DNA from: Stenotrophomonas chelatiphaga
GTDB taxonomy: Bacteria; Pseudomonadota; Gammaproteobacteria; Xanthomonadales; Xanthomonadaceae
DNA length: 64,000 nt
Reading direction: 5' to 3'
Assembly: GCF_001431535.1 (NCBI RefSeq)
Contig: NZ_LDJK01000008.1
Location: 62,001 to 126,000, forward strand
A program made the translations under genes and the position numbers. The notes beneath the pieces are model-generated. The model did no database searches and had not been told where the DNA came from. It worked only from the letters and a program-made list of their open reading frames with translations. This document shows, one piece after another, positions 8,762 to 17,126 of the stretch. Numbering within the stretch: the first letter of the stretch is position 1; every line of letters starts with the position of its first letter.

Positions 8762-9256
8762 ACGAGCTGTGAGGTCGTTAAATGTAAGGTCGCGAAAACG
8801 CCTTGAAAACATGGACATACGAGCGCATGAATGAAGATGACAGGATTAGGGTGGTACCGACAGTTGCGCGGCGCGAATTCGACAGCGGTCGTCTATCGCC
8901 CACCCAACCATGCAGGACACCGATATCGCCGTACGATGCGCCTCCTCCCGCTAGCCTTCGTCCGAACGTAGCGCACCAACCCTCCATCCATCGGTCCAGA
9001 TTCGCAAATCTTGAGGGTCCAGCACGTGTCTCTACGCACGCTTCGGGACACCCAGCAATTACCCTAAGTTCCACCTATACCCACGCTGCCCCAGCCATTA
9101 TTATTGGTACGCATTGCCATAGCGGGCCGCTTCTACAACGCACATGGCAAGCAAAGGAACTGCAGTCGAGCGGGCTCCTCACCCCTTGGCGTGGCGATGG
9201 CTCAACGGCCCGCGTGGCACCTTTAGCCGGCGGGTACTGTCGTATGGAGATGGAGC
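8762..9256. other. Gene-poor stretch between transposition module and KAP ATPase
   Basis: About 500 bp without a supported gene; a 154-codon frame through it has no homology that I recognise and no ribosome site. A fourth repeat copy, GATGACAGGATTAGGGTGG, lies at 8836-8855 in inverted orientation to the two tandem copies. A good ribosome site (GGAGATGGAG) lies at the far end for the next gene. Confidence 0.45.
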
Positions 9257-11125
9257 ATGAAAGATAGAATCCACAGCTATCTGGCCGATTACATCAACGG
9301 CGAGGTCGACCCTGGTACCGCGGTGTTGATCACTGGGCCATGGGGATGCGGAAAAACTCGATTCATCCAGGATTACTTTGGGGTCGACTCGAAGGCAAAC
9401 GCAACAGACGAGAGATCCCGTAGTAGCAAGGATCCCAAGGCACTGTTCGCCAGCTTCTTCGGCTCTCAGACGGAGATGGACCTCCTCAGCCAGTTCGCTG
9501 CACAGCTCCATCCGAAGCTCACCTCTCGTCCCGCGCAGGCAGTCGGCGCCATGTTGATGACTGCACTTCGCTTCGCAGACGACAAGTTTGCGGGAGGCGC
9601 GGTTCTTGGCGATTCTGACGGCAGCGGGCTCTTGAAGTGGCTGGCCTCGCCGGACGGACATGTGCTTGTTTTCGATGACCTGGAAAGGTCGAGCATGTCC
9701 TTGATTGAGCGGTTGGCTACCATCAATCGGTACGTCGATGTGATGGGCTTGAAAGTCATAGTTATCGCCAACGAAGACGAGTTGGGCGAAGACGACTACT
9801 TGCGCTGGAAGGAGAAAGTCATTGGCAAGACGCTACGCGTTGATGCCGACCCTGGCTCCGTGCTCAAGGAACTGGCAAATCAACTCACCGATGCCGCACT
9901 GAAGCGATGCGTACTGGACAATCTGGATTCACTGTCCGGCGTTCTCAAGCAACTGGATACCATCAACTACAGAAGCGTTCGCTCGCTTATCTTCGATGTA
10001 CAGCGGCTCGTCAGTGCAGCGCCCGCGCTGCGTGGCTCAGACGAAGCCATGCTCTCTATTCTGAACTTCTCACTGGCCGTGGGCTCCCTGCTTCGCGCGG
10101 ACTTGATTGACGAGAGCCAGGTTGATCTCGCCGCCATCACCAACAAGACAACGGTGCAATCAGGCAAAGCGACGTCTGAATTCCTTGCTGAGATGCATCG
10201 GCGTTTCCGCGCCGTGGGAGCCGTGCAGCCAATCGTTTCACCCACCATGATGGCGCGCTTGTGGTGCGATGGGGAGATCGATGAGCGCTACCTTGACCAA
10301 GTCACTTCCACGCACCGCTGGATCGTAGGCGACGCAGCACAGCCGGCGTGGCTATGGTTGCGCGAGCCAGGGCAACTGACCGTTACCCGGTATCAGGAGC
10401 AGAAAAAGAGGTTGCTTCAGGAGATCGATAGCGGCAAAGTCCTGGAAGCAGGCGTTCTCCTGCATGTCATTGATATTCACCTGCAGCTTACAGCCATGGA
10501 TGACGGCGTTCTGCCCAAGGGCACTAACGTAGGCTTATGGGTAAGCCACTACCTTGACCATCATGACGTCGGCGGGCCTGAGCTTGGGCAGGAGGAGTTT
10601 TCAGCACATCAGCACGGCGGCTATCGGTATCGCTCAGCCGATGATGAATTCAAGGAGGCTGCAGAACAGATCCGCGATCACCTTGGTAACAGACAAGCGA
10701 ATTCGCTTCGCGGTAAAGCGGTCGAGTGGGTTGAGGACATTCGCAACGGAGACCTTGGCACGCTTGCTTTCGAAGAAGAGAACCTGCCGGGCCGTAGGGC
10801 ATGGCTGCATCTGGTAGATGCCGGTGCCTTTGCCCGAATTCTGCTCATCGATGGCACCGTTACACGCTCCGTCGCCGACGCACTGGAAAGTCGCTATGCC
10901 GGCGACGGAGAAGGAAAGCTGGAGCCGGAATGGACATGGCTTGGTCAGCTCAAGGTGGCGATTGATGCTGAGGCGGCCCTCCTGCCCTATCCGCATCGGC
11001 AGATTGTGTCCGAATATTGCTCGAAGACATTTGCTTACATCGAGACGCAGGTTGAGTACGGCAAGCATTACCTGCGACGTTTCCGCGAGTTCGAGGCCAA
11101 GCTACTGGGCGTAGGCGAGGCTTGA
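9257..11125 (+). CDS. KAP-type P-loop NTPase
   Basis: Large predicted ATPase, 622 aa. Walker A is GPWGCGKT (27-34) and Walker B is HVLVFDDLERS with Asp140-Asp141, a pattern typical of KAP-family P-loop NTPases. The rest is mostly helical and unrecognised. I see no clear pair of transmembrane helices in the insert, unlike classic KAP proteins. GGAGATGGAG 5 nt before ATG supports the start. It stands alone downstream of a transposition module and shares the lower GC of the island. KAP-type ATPases are common cargo of mobile elements and several act in phage defence; that role here is inference. Confidence 0.7.
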   Translation: MKDRIHSYLADYINGEVDPGTAVLITGPWGCGKTRFIQDYFGVDSKANATDERSRSSKDPKALFASFFGSQTEMDLLSQFAAQLHPKLTSRPAQAVGAMLMTALRFADDKFAGGAVLGDSDGSGLLKWLASPDGHVLVFDDLERSSMSLIERLATINRYVDVMGLKVIVIANEDELGEDDYLRWKEKVIGKTLRVDADPGSVLKELANQLTDAALKRCVLDNLDSLSGVLKQLDTINYRSVRSLIFDVQRLVSAAPALRGSDEAMLSILNFSLAVGSLLRADLIDESQVDLAAITNKTTVQSGKATSEFLAEMHRRFRAVGAVQPIVSPTMMARLWCDGEIDERYLDQVTSTHRWIVGDAAQPAWLWLREPGQLTVTRYQEQKKRLLQEIDSGKVLEAGVLLHVIDIHLQLTAMDDGVLPKGTNVGLWVSHYLDHHDVGGPELGQEEFSAHQHGGYRYRSADDEFKEAAEQIRDHLGNRQANSLRGKAVEWVEDIRNGDLGTLAFEEENLPGRRAWLHLVDAGAFARILLIDGTVTRSVADALESRYAGDGEGKLEPEWTWLGQLKVAIDAEAALLPYPHRQIVSEYCSKTFAYIETQVEYGKHYLRRFREFEAKLLGVGEA

Positions 11126-11157
11126 TTCGAGGTTTATTTTAAAGGGTAGTGGAGATG

Positions 11158-11183
11158 TGCCGCCCTGATGCGCTGGGGCGGCA
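11158..11183 (+). terminator. Possible terminator after KAP gene
   Basis: Inverted repeat TGCCGCCC / GGGCGGCA with a 10-nt loop, 33 bp after the KAP stop. No T-run follows, so termination is uncertain. Confidence 0.35.
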
Positions 11184-11260
11184 TACTCGGTGGTTCAGCT
11201 CGACTGGCTACTGCGTTGAATATGGGGATGTTCTTAGGCATCATCGCCCTTCGATGGCGT

Positions 11261-11283
11261 TGCCGGCCAGGGGCCGGCACTAC
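11261..11283 (-). repeat. SMAG-like (GTAG) palindromic repeat
   Basis: On the minus strand this reads GTAGTGCCGGCC, then CCTGGCCGGCA: a GTAG tetranucleotide followed by a GC-rich hairpin. That is the format of the SMAG/REP elements of Stenotrophomonas. It lies between the end of the accessory region and the first metabolic gene, so core-type sequence begins by here. Confidence 0.7.
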
Positions 11284-11300
11284 CCTGCTGCCACCCCGCC

Positions 11301-12104
11301 CTACCCGGCCAGCGTGAACACCGAGCCCGAGTCGACCCGGATGTTGGCGCCGTTGATGAAGCTGGCGCGCTCAGAGCACAGCAGCAGCACCGCGGCGGCA
11401 ACCTCTTCCGGCCGCCCGCGGCGCTTGAGCACCATGCCGGGGCGCTCTTCGTCCAGGAAGCTGCGCACCGCCTCGTCGAACGACACGCCCTTTTCCTTGG
11501 CGCGCTTGTGCATCATCGCGTCGGTCATCGGCGTATGGATGAAGGCCGGTGACACGGTATTGATCATGACGTTGTCCTTGCCGTACTGCTTGGACAGACC
11601 CTTGGCCAGGCTCAGCACGCCCGCCTTGGAGGCGCAGTACGGCAGCTCGTCGGTATAGGGCTGGACGGCATCTTCCGAGGCGAACAGCACGATCCGCCCC
11701 CAGCCCTTTGCGCGCATCGCGGGAATGGCCTGGCGGCACATGCGCACGGCGCCCATCAGGTTGATGTCCAGCGTGCGCAGCCAGCCCGCATCGTCCACAT
11801 CGAGAAAATCGCCGGTGGCACCGGTGACGCCCGCCGCGTTGACGTAGATGTCGGGGTCGCCCAGCCTGCTGCGCACCGTGGCCCAGATCCGCTCGACATC
11901 GTTGGCATCGGTGACATCACCGGCAACGGCCATCACCTCGCCCAGCGGCGTCAGCTCCTGCAGGGCCTCATCAAGCGTGCCGTCAGCCACGTCGGTGATC
12001 GCAACGCGCACGCCCGCCTGCAGCAGTTCGCGTGCGCTCTGTTTGCCCATGCCCGAATCAGCGCCGCTGACCAGCGCAATGCGCCCTTCTATTCCGAGAT
12101 CCAT
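11301..12104 (-). CDS. SDR-family NAD(P)-dependent oxidoreductase
   Basis: Classical short-chain dehydrogenase, 267 aa. The nucleotide-binding motif GADSGMGK is near the N terminus, NAAGV follows, and the catalytic Ser (FASEDA), Tyr and Lys are in YCASK. A likely reaction is oxidation or reduction of an alcohol or sugar. It is the last gene of a three-gene minus-strand operon, overlapping the GMC oxidoreductase stop by 16 nt. The substrate cannot be read from sequence; the neighbours suggest sugar or polyol oxidation. Confidence 0.85.
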   Translation of the reverse strand: MDLGIEGRIALVSGADSGMGKQSARELLQAGVRVAITDVADGTLDEALQELTPLGEVMAVAGDVTDANDVERIWATVRSRLGDPDIYVNAAGVTGATGDFLDVDDAGWLRTLDINLMGAVRMCRQAIPAMRAKGWGRIVLFASEDAVQPYTDELPYCASKAGVLSLAKGLSKQYGKDNVMINTVSPAFIHTPMTDAMMHKRAKEKGVSFDEAVRSFLDEERPGMVLKRRGRPEEVAAAVLLLCSERASFINGANIRVDSGSVFTLAG

Positions 12105-13687
12105 GATGTGTCCTTGTTGGGGGAGGAAGTGGTGCCCCGGGGCGGCCGCGCCTGCAGGAAGCGCTCGGCCGTACGCAGGCCCAGCGCCATCTGGGTCAGC
12201 GCCGGATTGGCGGCCAGCGCGCTGGGGAAGATGGAGTTGTCGCAGATGTACAGATTGGGGATGTCGAAGCTGCGCCCGTCGGCGTCCACCACGGCCGTGT
12301 CGGCCGAACCGCCCATCCGGCAGGTGCCCAAGGTGTGTGCCGAGCGCGCGGCGGCGAAGATGCCCGTCGCACCTGCGGCTTCCCAGATGCGGCCCAACTG
12401 GGCCTGCGCGTGCGCGTCCAGCGCCTTCTCGTTGGGTCCATAACTGAAGTCGACCCGCGCACGGCGCATGCCGAATGCATCCTGTTCATCGCTGAGGGTC
12501 AACCGGTTCCCGTCCTGCGGCAGGCACTCGCCGTTGATGCCGATACCGGCCAGGTGCCGGTAGGAGGACAGGGCATCCACCAGCGGCTGGCCCCACAGTC
12601 CTGCGCCGCGGGCAAAGGTGTTGGCGAGTGTCGCCGGCTGCACGCCCAGGCTCTGTACCAGGTAGCCGCCAACGAAAGAGGCGTCCTGCGGGCGAACGAA
12701 ATCCTCCGTGATGAGCGAGGACGGGTAGCCGCGGTTCATGCACATGTCCGCGTCGAACGCCCCCCACACTTGGGTGGCCACGTGGGCCATGAAGTTGCGC
12801 CCGACCTGGCCGCTGCTGTTGGCCAGCCCCAGGTTGAGCAGCAGGCGCGGTGTCTCCACGCCGCCTGCGCACAGGAAAGCGGCCGAGCACTTCACCCGGT
12901 GCAGGCGATGCTCGCGCTGGTAGACCACCGCGCTGATGCGGCCACGGGTGTCGCGCTCAAGGTCCACGACCCGGCTTTCATCGCGGACGGTGGCGCCGTG
13001 TGCCCTCGCCCACGGCAACCAGGAGGTATCCGTGCTGGCCTTGGCGCCATTGCTGCAGCCCTGATGGCACGCACCACAGTTGTTGCAGGCGTGGCGCAGG
13101 CCCCAGTGCGCCTGCTGCCGGGCCTGGCTGACCAGCGCGGCCGGCGCATCGGTGGCGCGCACGCCCAGCGCATTGCAACCGCGCTGCATGGCCTGCGCCG
13201 AGGCATTGCGCGGCACGGGCGGGTAGTTGTACTGGCGGGCCGTGTCCCATGGGTAGTGCGCCGGGCCGGATACGCCGATGAACGCCTCGACCCGTTGTAG
13301 GTAAGCCAGCAACTCTGCTGCTGCGATGGGCCAATCTGCCCCCTGCCCTGTCAGCGAGCGCAGGCGCAGGTCGCGCGGGTCAGGGCGTGGACAGAACGCG
13401 CCCCAGTGCAGCGTAGACCCGCCCACACCCTGGCCGGAATTGTTGGCGCCGAAGGCGGTAGGGGTCTGGCCGCCACTGAGGCGCTCCTCCATCCAGTAGA
13501 TGTCGGTGGCCAGTTCGTCGGCAAGGTGATCATCCGGGCTGAAGGTGCGGCCCGCTTCCAGCACCAGCACCGATACCCCTGCCTCCGCCAGGCGGGCTGC
13601 CAGCGGCGCGCCGCCGGCACCGCTACCGATGATGACCGCATCGACCGACCCGGCCGGTGCGCGGCCCTGCTCAGCACCCCTCAGCAT
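12089..13687 (-). CDS. GMC-family FAD oxidoreductase (gluconate/glucose dehydrogenase large-subunit-like)
   Basis: Flavin dehydrogenase, 532 aa. It has an N-terminal FAD-binding motif VIIGSGAGGAPLAARLAEAG, a mid-protein Cys cluster CNNCGACHQGC, and a C-terminal GMC half with HTLGTCRMGG, the region holding the catalytic His. The Cys cluster resembles the iron-sulphur site of FAD-dependent glucose dehydrogenase alpha subunits. The frame is open further upstream, but I choose ATG 13687, which overlaps the end of the upstream gene by 7 nt and gives a normal N terminus. No Tat or Sec signal is seen. In related enzymes the large subunit needs a small Tat-exported subunit 3; here a subunit-3-like domain is fused to the hydrolase encoded just upstream. 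Confidence 0.85.
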   Translation of the reverse strand: MLRGAEQGRAPAGSVDAVIIGSGAGGAPLAARLAEAGVSVLVLEAGRTFSPDDHLADELATDIYWMEERLSGGQTPTAFGANNSGQGVGGSTLHWGAFCPRPDPRDLRLRSLTGQGADWPIAAAELLAYLQRVEAFIGVSGPAHYPWDTARQYNYPPVPRNASAQAMQRGCNALGVRATDAPAALVSQARQQAHWGLRHACNNCGACHQGCSNGAKASTDTSWLPWARAHGATVRDESRVVDLERDTRGRISAVVYQREHRLHRVKCSAAFLCAGGVETPRLLLNLGLANSSGQVGRNFMAHVATQVWGAFDADMCMNRGYPSSLITEDFVRPQDASFVGGYLVQSLGVQPATLANTFARGAGLWGQPLVDALSSYRHLAGIGINGECLPQDGNRLTLSDEQDAFGMRRARVDFSYGPNEKALDAHAQAQLGRIWEAAGATGIFAAARSAHTLGTCRMGGSADTAVVDADGRSFDIPNLYICDNSIFPSALAANPALTQMALGLRTAERFLQARPPRGTTSSPNKDTSWISE

Positions 13688-15024
13688 CGGAGTTGCCACG
13701 CATCGATCGTGCCCGCTTCGGTGTGCTCGTAGCCTTGACTGTGCGCACCCTTGCCGCCGACGGCAAAGCCGTCGTAGCCGATGCTGGCCCAGGTGGAGGG
13801 AAGGCTCATCCATGTCCTGGCAAACAGCGCCCGCGCATCTTCGAACCACTGGGCCCACTGCGCCGGATCCAAGGCGCCGCCCGGCGGCGCAATGGCACTC
13901 TGCCGTTGCACCTGGTCAAGCAGGGCGTGCTGCGCGGCAGCGTCCAGCGTGGTGAATCCATTGGCGGCCGCATCCAGTTGATCCAGCGCCTGCGCCCATG
14001 CGTCCGCATCGGCGGGCAGGTCGGCAAAACGCCAGCCGTCGCTTTCCTGGTTCACCAATGCGTGGCCGACGCGCAGCGCCAGGTCGGCGGCATCGGCGCC
14101 GGGCACAAGGCGCGCCGCCAAGGCGGTGAGCACGGCCAGATGGCGAGCGGGCAGCGCCGATTCCTGCAGCGGCAGCGGCGTGGCATGGCGGGCCAGCAAG
14201 CGGGCTCGCATGCGCGGGGCGACGCGCTCGGCGTCCAGCAGTTGGACGAACGCTGCGGGCAACGCGGACGCAGCCAGCGGCAGTGCCCACGCTGCGATGC
14301 GCTGGGCAAGCCAGTCGGGCTGCTCGAGCGGAATCAGATGCGCGGCGTCTGGCACGACGTCGACCGACGCGTGCAGATAGTGCGGTACGTTCAGTGCGCG
14401 TTGCCCCGCTTCGCCGAGGTCGCCGTCCTCGGCGCCGGCGATTATCAGCGCCGGTACGCGTAGATGTGCGGCCTGGTGCTGGCGATGCTCGCGGCTGCCG
14501 CGTTCCAGCCAGGCACGCCAGGCGATGGGATCGGTTCGCAGCACATCCACGATGGCCCCTTCGCGGGCAGCGCCGGCCAGCGGACGGTGCGTGTTGGCGT
14601 CGATGAATTCTTCAGCATGGGCCCGGGTAGGCGCGCCCGTGGCGAACCAGTCCAGCATCTTCGCGCGTCGCGCCTCCTGCATGGGTTCCGGGCACGGCGG
14701 CGATGCCGCCACCAGCACCACGCCGCTCAGGCCTGCCAGCCCCTGCACGCCGTCGCGACTGCGTGCGGCAAGCAGCGTGGCGATCTTGCCGCCCATGCTG
14801 TGGCCGACGGCGAACCAGCAGGTGGGTGCACGCGCGGTCACTTCCTGCTGGAACCAGTCCACCAGGGCATCGATGTCTGTCGCGTTGCCCGCGGCAGTGC
14901 CGCCAAAGCCAGGAATATCCAGTGCGACACACTCGAACTGCTCGCCCAGGGCGCGCTGTACGGCACGCCATTCGCGATGACTGGCGCCGAGGCTGTGCAG
15001 GAGAAAAAGAACGGGACGTTGCAT
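13681..15024 (-). CDS. Alpha/beta hydrolase fused to gluconate 2-dehydrogenase subunit 3-like domain
   Basis: Two-part protein, 447 aa. Residues about 1-260 are an alpha/beta hydrolase: the oxyanion segment LLHSLGASHREW, nucleophile elbow GHSMGG, acid in GAEDGD and a late His in DAAHLIPLEQP. The remaining about 180 residues resemble gluconate 2-dehydrogenase subunit 3 (VQLLDAERVAPRMRARLL to the C terminus), which normally is a separate Tat-exported subunit. I choose ATG 15024 because GAGG lies 6-7 nt upstream; an in-frame start at 15072 would add 16 residues. The fusion lacks an export signal. It overlaps the GMC gene, so hydrolase and dehydrogenase probably act on one substrate, for example a lactone or ester and its sugar acid; this is inference. 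Confidence 0.75.
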   Translation of the reverse strand: MQRPVLFLLHSLGASHREWRAVQRALGEQFECVALDIPGFGGTAAGNATDIDALVDWFQQEVTARAPTCWFAVGHSMGGKIATLLAARSRDGVQGLAGLSGVVLVAASPPCPEPMQEARRAKMLDWFATGAPTRAHAEEFIDANTHRPLAGAAREGAIVDVLRTDPIAWRAWLERGSREHRQHQAAHLRVPALIIAGAEDGDLGEAGQRALNVPHYLHASVDVVPDAAHLIPLEQPDWLAQRIAAWALPLAASALPAAFVQLLDAERVAPRMRARLLARHATPLPLQESALPARHLAVLTALAARLVPGADAADLALRVGHALVNQESDGWRFADLPADADAWAQALDQLDAAANGFTTLDAAAQHALLDQVQRQSAIAPPGGALDPAQWAQWFEDARALFARTWMSLPSTWASIGYDGFAVGGKGAHSQGYEHTEAGTIDAWQLRC

Positions 15025-15245
15025 GAAAACCTCGTCGTGTAGCGAGGCGAGCATGGTCGCCGGCGTGTCCACGCCGCGTGCAAACAGGTGTCAACGCAGT
15101 GCAGTGATCACATGGCGTTGAGCCCTGCCTCACCCTGCCTGCGCGTGCGGCTGTCTAGCTTCAATGCACCCCACGTCTGGACATCCACCATGTGCTTCCC
15201 CCGTGCTGTTTCGGCAGCCATGCACGCTTGCCGGAAGGTGCGTTG

Positions 15246-17087
15246 ATGTCGACGCTGCCCGAGGCCACCCACCCCGCTGGCACCCCACACCGCGAAGCGC
15301 CGATTGCCATTGACCGCAGGCAGGACGGCGCGCTGCCGATCGAACAGTACTCGGCGCTGGGCGAAGGGCGCTCGGTCGCATTGACCGGCTGCGACGGTTC
15401 CATCGACTGGTGGTGTGCGCCGAACATGGACAGCCCGCCGCTGTTTGATCGCCTGCTGGATGCCACCAACGGTGGCTACTTCAGTATTGCGCCCACCGAG
15501 CCCTGCACCGTCGAACGGCGCTACCGGGCGGAGAGTAATGTGCTGGAAACCGTGTTCACCACGGCATCTGGCCGTGCGTCGTTGACCGAATCGCTGAACA
15601 GCGGCAACGCGGGCCGACTGCCGTGGTGCGAGCTGGCGCGGCGCATCGAGGGCCTGGAGGGCGAAGTACGTTTCGCCGTGCGGATGTGCCCCGGTACGCG
15701 CGCGCAATCGGCCAGCCCCTACTGCTCTTCCATCGGTGAACACGTGGTCTTCCATGTGCAGCGGCTGCTGGGCGTGATGATCCATCATCCGGCGCTGCAG
15801 CTGCAGTGGACCGACGAAGGCGCAAGCGGTGAATGCACCGTCAGCGCCGGTGGGCGCGTGACCGTGGCGCTGGTGGTGGGCGAGGATGAGCCGCTGGTGG
15901 CACCTTCGGTGGAGGAAGTGGATGGCCGCATCGACCTGACCGACCGTGAATGGAAAGCGTGGGCCCGCAACGTGTCCTACGGCGGGTGGGACCGCGCCAC
16001 GTTCGTTCGCAGCACACTGGCGCTGAAGCTGCTGCTGTACTCGCCCTCCGGTGCCATTGCCGCTGCCGCCACTACCTCTTTGCCCGAGCGCATTGGCGGC
16101 GACAAGAATTTCGATTATCGCTACGCGTGGGTGCGCGACGCCGGATACACCATCCAGGCGTTCCTCGCCGCAGGCCTGGAAGCAGAATCCAAGGCGGCTT
16201 TCACCTGGCTGCTGCGCCAGCTGCGCCGCCATGGGCCGAAGGTGGTCTTCACCCTGGATGGCGAGAAGGTGGAGCCGGTGCAGGAGCTGCCCATGCATGG
16301 CTACCGCAATTCGCAGCCGGTGGTGAAAGGAAATCTTGCCGGCGAACAGCACCAGCACGGCATCTACGGCGATATCTTCGAGACCGCATTCTGCTTCGTG
16401 GCCGCGGGCAACATCCTGGATGGCGCCAGCGCAGAGCTGCTTTCCCGGATCGCGGACCTGTGTGCTGACCACTGGCGCGCGAAAGATTCCGGTATCTGGG
16501 AACTGCCGGAGCTGGAGCATTACACGATGTCCAAGATCAGCTGCTGGCAGGCGCTGGCGCGGGCGGTCGAGTTGGCCGACCAAGGCCAGCTGCCGACCAC
16601 CTGCCGTGACCGCTGGCAGCGCGAACGTGACCGCATCAGTGAATGGATCGAAACCAACTGCTGGTCCGACTCCCTGCAGGCCTACGAAATGTATCCCGGC
16701 AGCGGCAGGCTGGACGCAGCACTGGCGTTGGCCGTGCGCTTCCGTTTCGACGGCAGGGACCGCCTGCTGGCCACCCTGCGTGCCATCGACCGTGAGCTGG
16801 GCCAGTCGGGCTTCCACTACCGCTACTCGGGCATGGCCGAGGAGGAAGGCTGCTTCATCGCCTGCTCCTACTGGATGGCCGAGGCCTACGCACGACTGGG
16901 CTTCGTCGCGGACGCGCGCGACCGCGTGGATGCGTTGAACGGCGCCCTCGGCCGCTGCCAGGGCGTGCTCAGCGAAATGGTGGACCCCGCCACGGGCCAC
17001 TACCTCGGCAATACCCCGCAAGGCTTGAGCCATCTGGCCCAGGTGATGGCCATGGCCACCATTGCAGACGCCCTGGGCTGCCCATGA
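15246..17087 (+). CDS. Glycoside hydrolase family 15 protein (glucoamylase/trehalase-like)
   Basis: Cytosolic GH15-type enzyme, 613 aa, expected to release glucose from alpha-glucosides or trehalose. The N-terminal beta domain begins IEQYSALGEGRSVALTGCDG. The catalytic (alpha/alpha)6 domain contains NFDYRYAWVRDA, with the conserved region around the general acid, and AEEEGCFIACSYW, with the second Glu. No signal peptide. ATG 15246 follows GGAAGG; an in-frame start at 15192 is less likely. An SDR follows 39 nt downstream and may share the transcript. Bacterial trehalases of this family have the same layout, so trehalase is the best guess. Confidence 0.82.
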   Translation: MSTLPEATHPAGTPHREAPIAIDRRQDGALPIEQYSALGEGRSVALTGCDGSIDWWCAPNMDSPPLFDRLLDATNGGYFSIAPTEPCTVERRYRAESNVLETVFTTASGRASLTESLNSGNAGRLPWCELARRIEGLEGEVRFAVRMCPGTRAQSASPYCSSIGEHVVFHVQRLLGVMIHHPALQLQWTDEGASGECTVSAGGRVTVALVVGEDEPLVAPSVEEVDGRIDLTDREWKAWARNVSYGGWDRATFVRSTLALKLLLYSPSGAIAAAATTSLPERIGGDKNFDYRYAWVRDAGYTIQAFLAAGLEAESKAAFTWLLRQLRRHGPKVVFTLDGEKVEPVQELPMHGYRNSQPVVKGNLAGEQHQHGIYGDIFETAFCFVAAGNILDGASAELLSRIADLCADHWRAKDSGIWELPELEHYTMSKISCWQALARAVELADQGQLPTTCRDRWQRERDRISEWIETNCWSDSLQAYEMYPGSGRLDAALALAVRFRFDGRDRLLATLRAIDRELGQSGFHYRYSGMAEEEGCFIACSYWMAEAYARLGFVADARDRVDALNGALGRCQGVLSEMVDPATGHYLGNTPQGLSHLAQVMAMATIADALGCP

Positions 17088-17126
17088 GCCGCCTACTCTC
17101 CCCCCGCTCCACAACAAGGATCGACA

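Larger units (their letters stand above)
4077..8856 (+). mobile_element. Tn5053/Tn402-type transposition module (tniA-tniB-tniQ) with flanking repeats
   Basis: A DDE transposase, an AAA ATPase and a TniQ protein are tightly packed in one direction, the order of the Tn5053/Tn402 family. Repeat clusters containing TGTC lie on both sides (4077-4475 and 8671-8855). No tniR resolvase, TnsA endonuclease, TnsE or cas gene is next to it. The two repeat clusters differ in sequence, so the true ends are uncertain and the coordinates are a minimum span. The upstream recombinase-ParB operon and downstream KAP ATPase may be cargo or separate insertions. Confidence 0.55.

Noticed and set aside
8803-9267. 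A 154-codon plus-strand frame before the KAP gene
   Set aside because: No ribosome site and low-complexity composition; the frame overlaps the start of the KAP gene.
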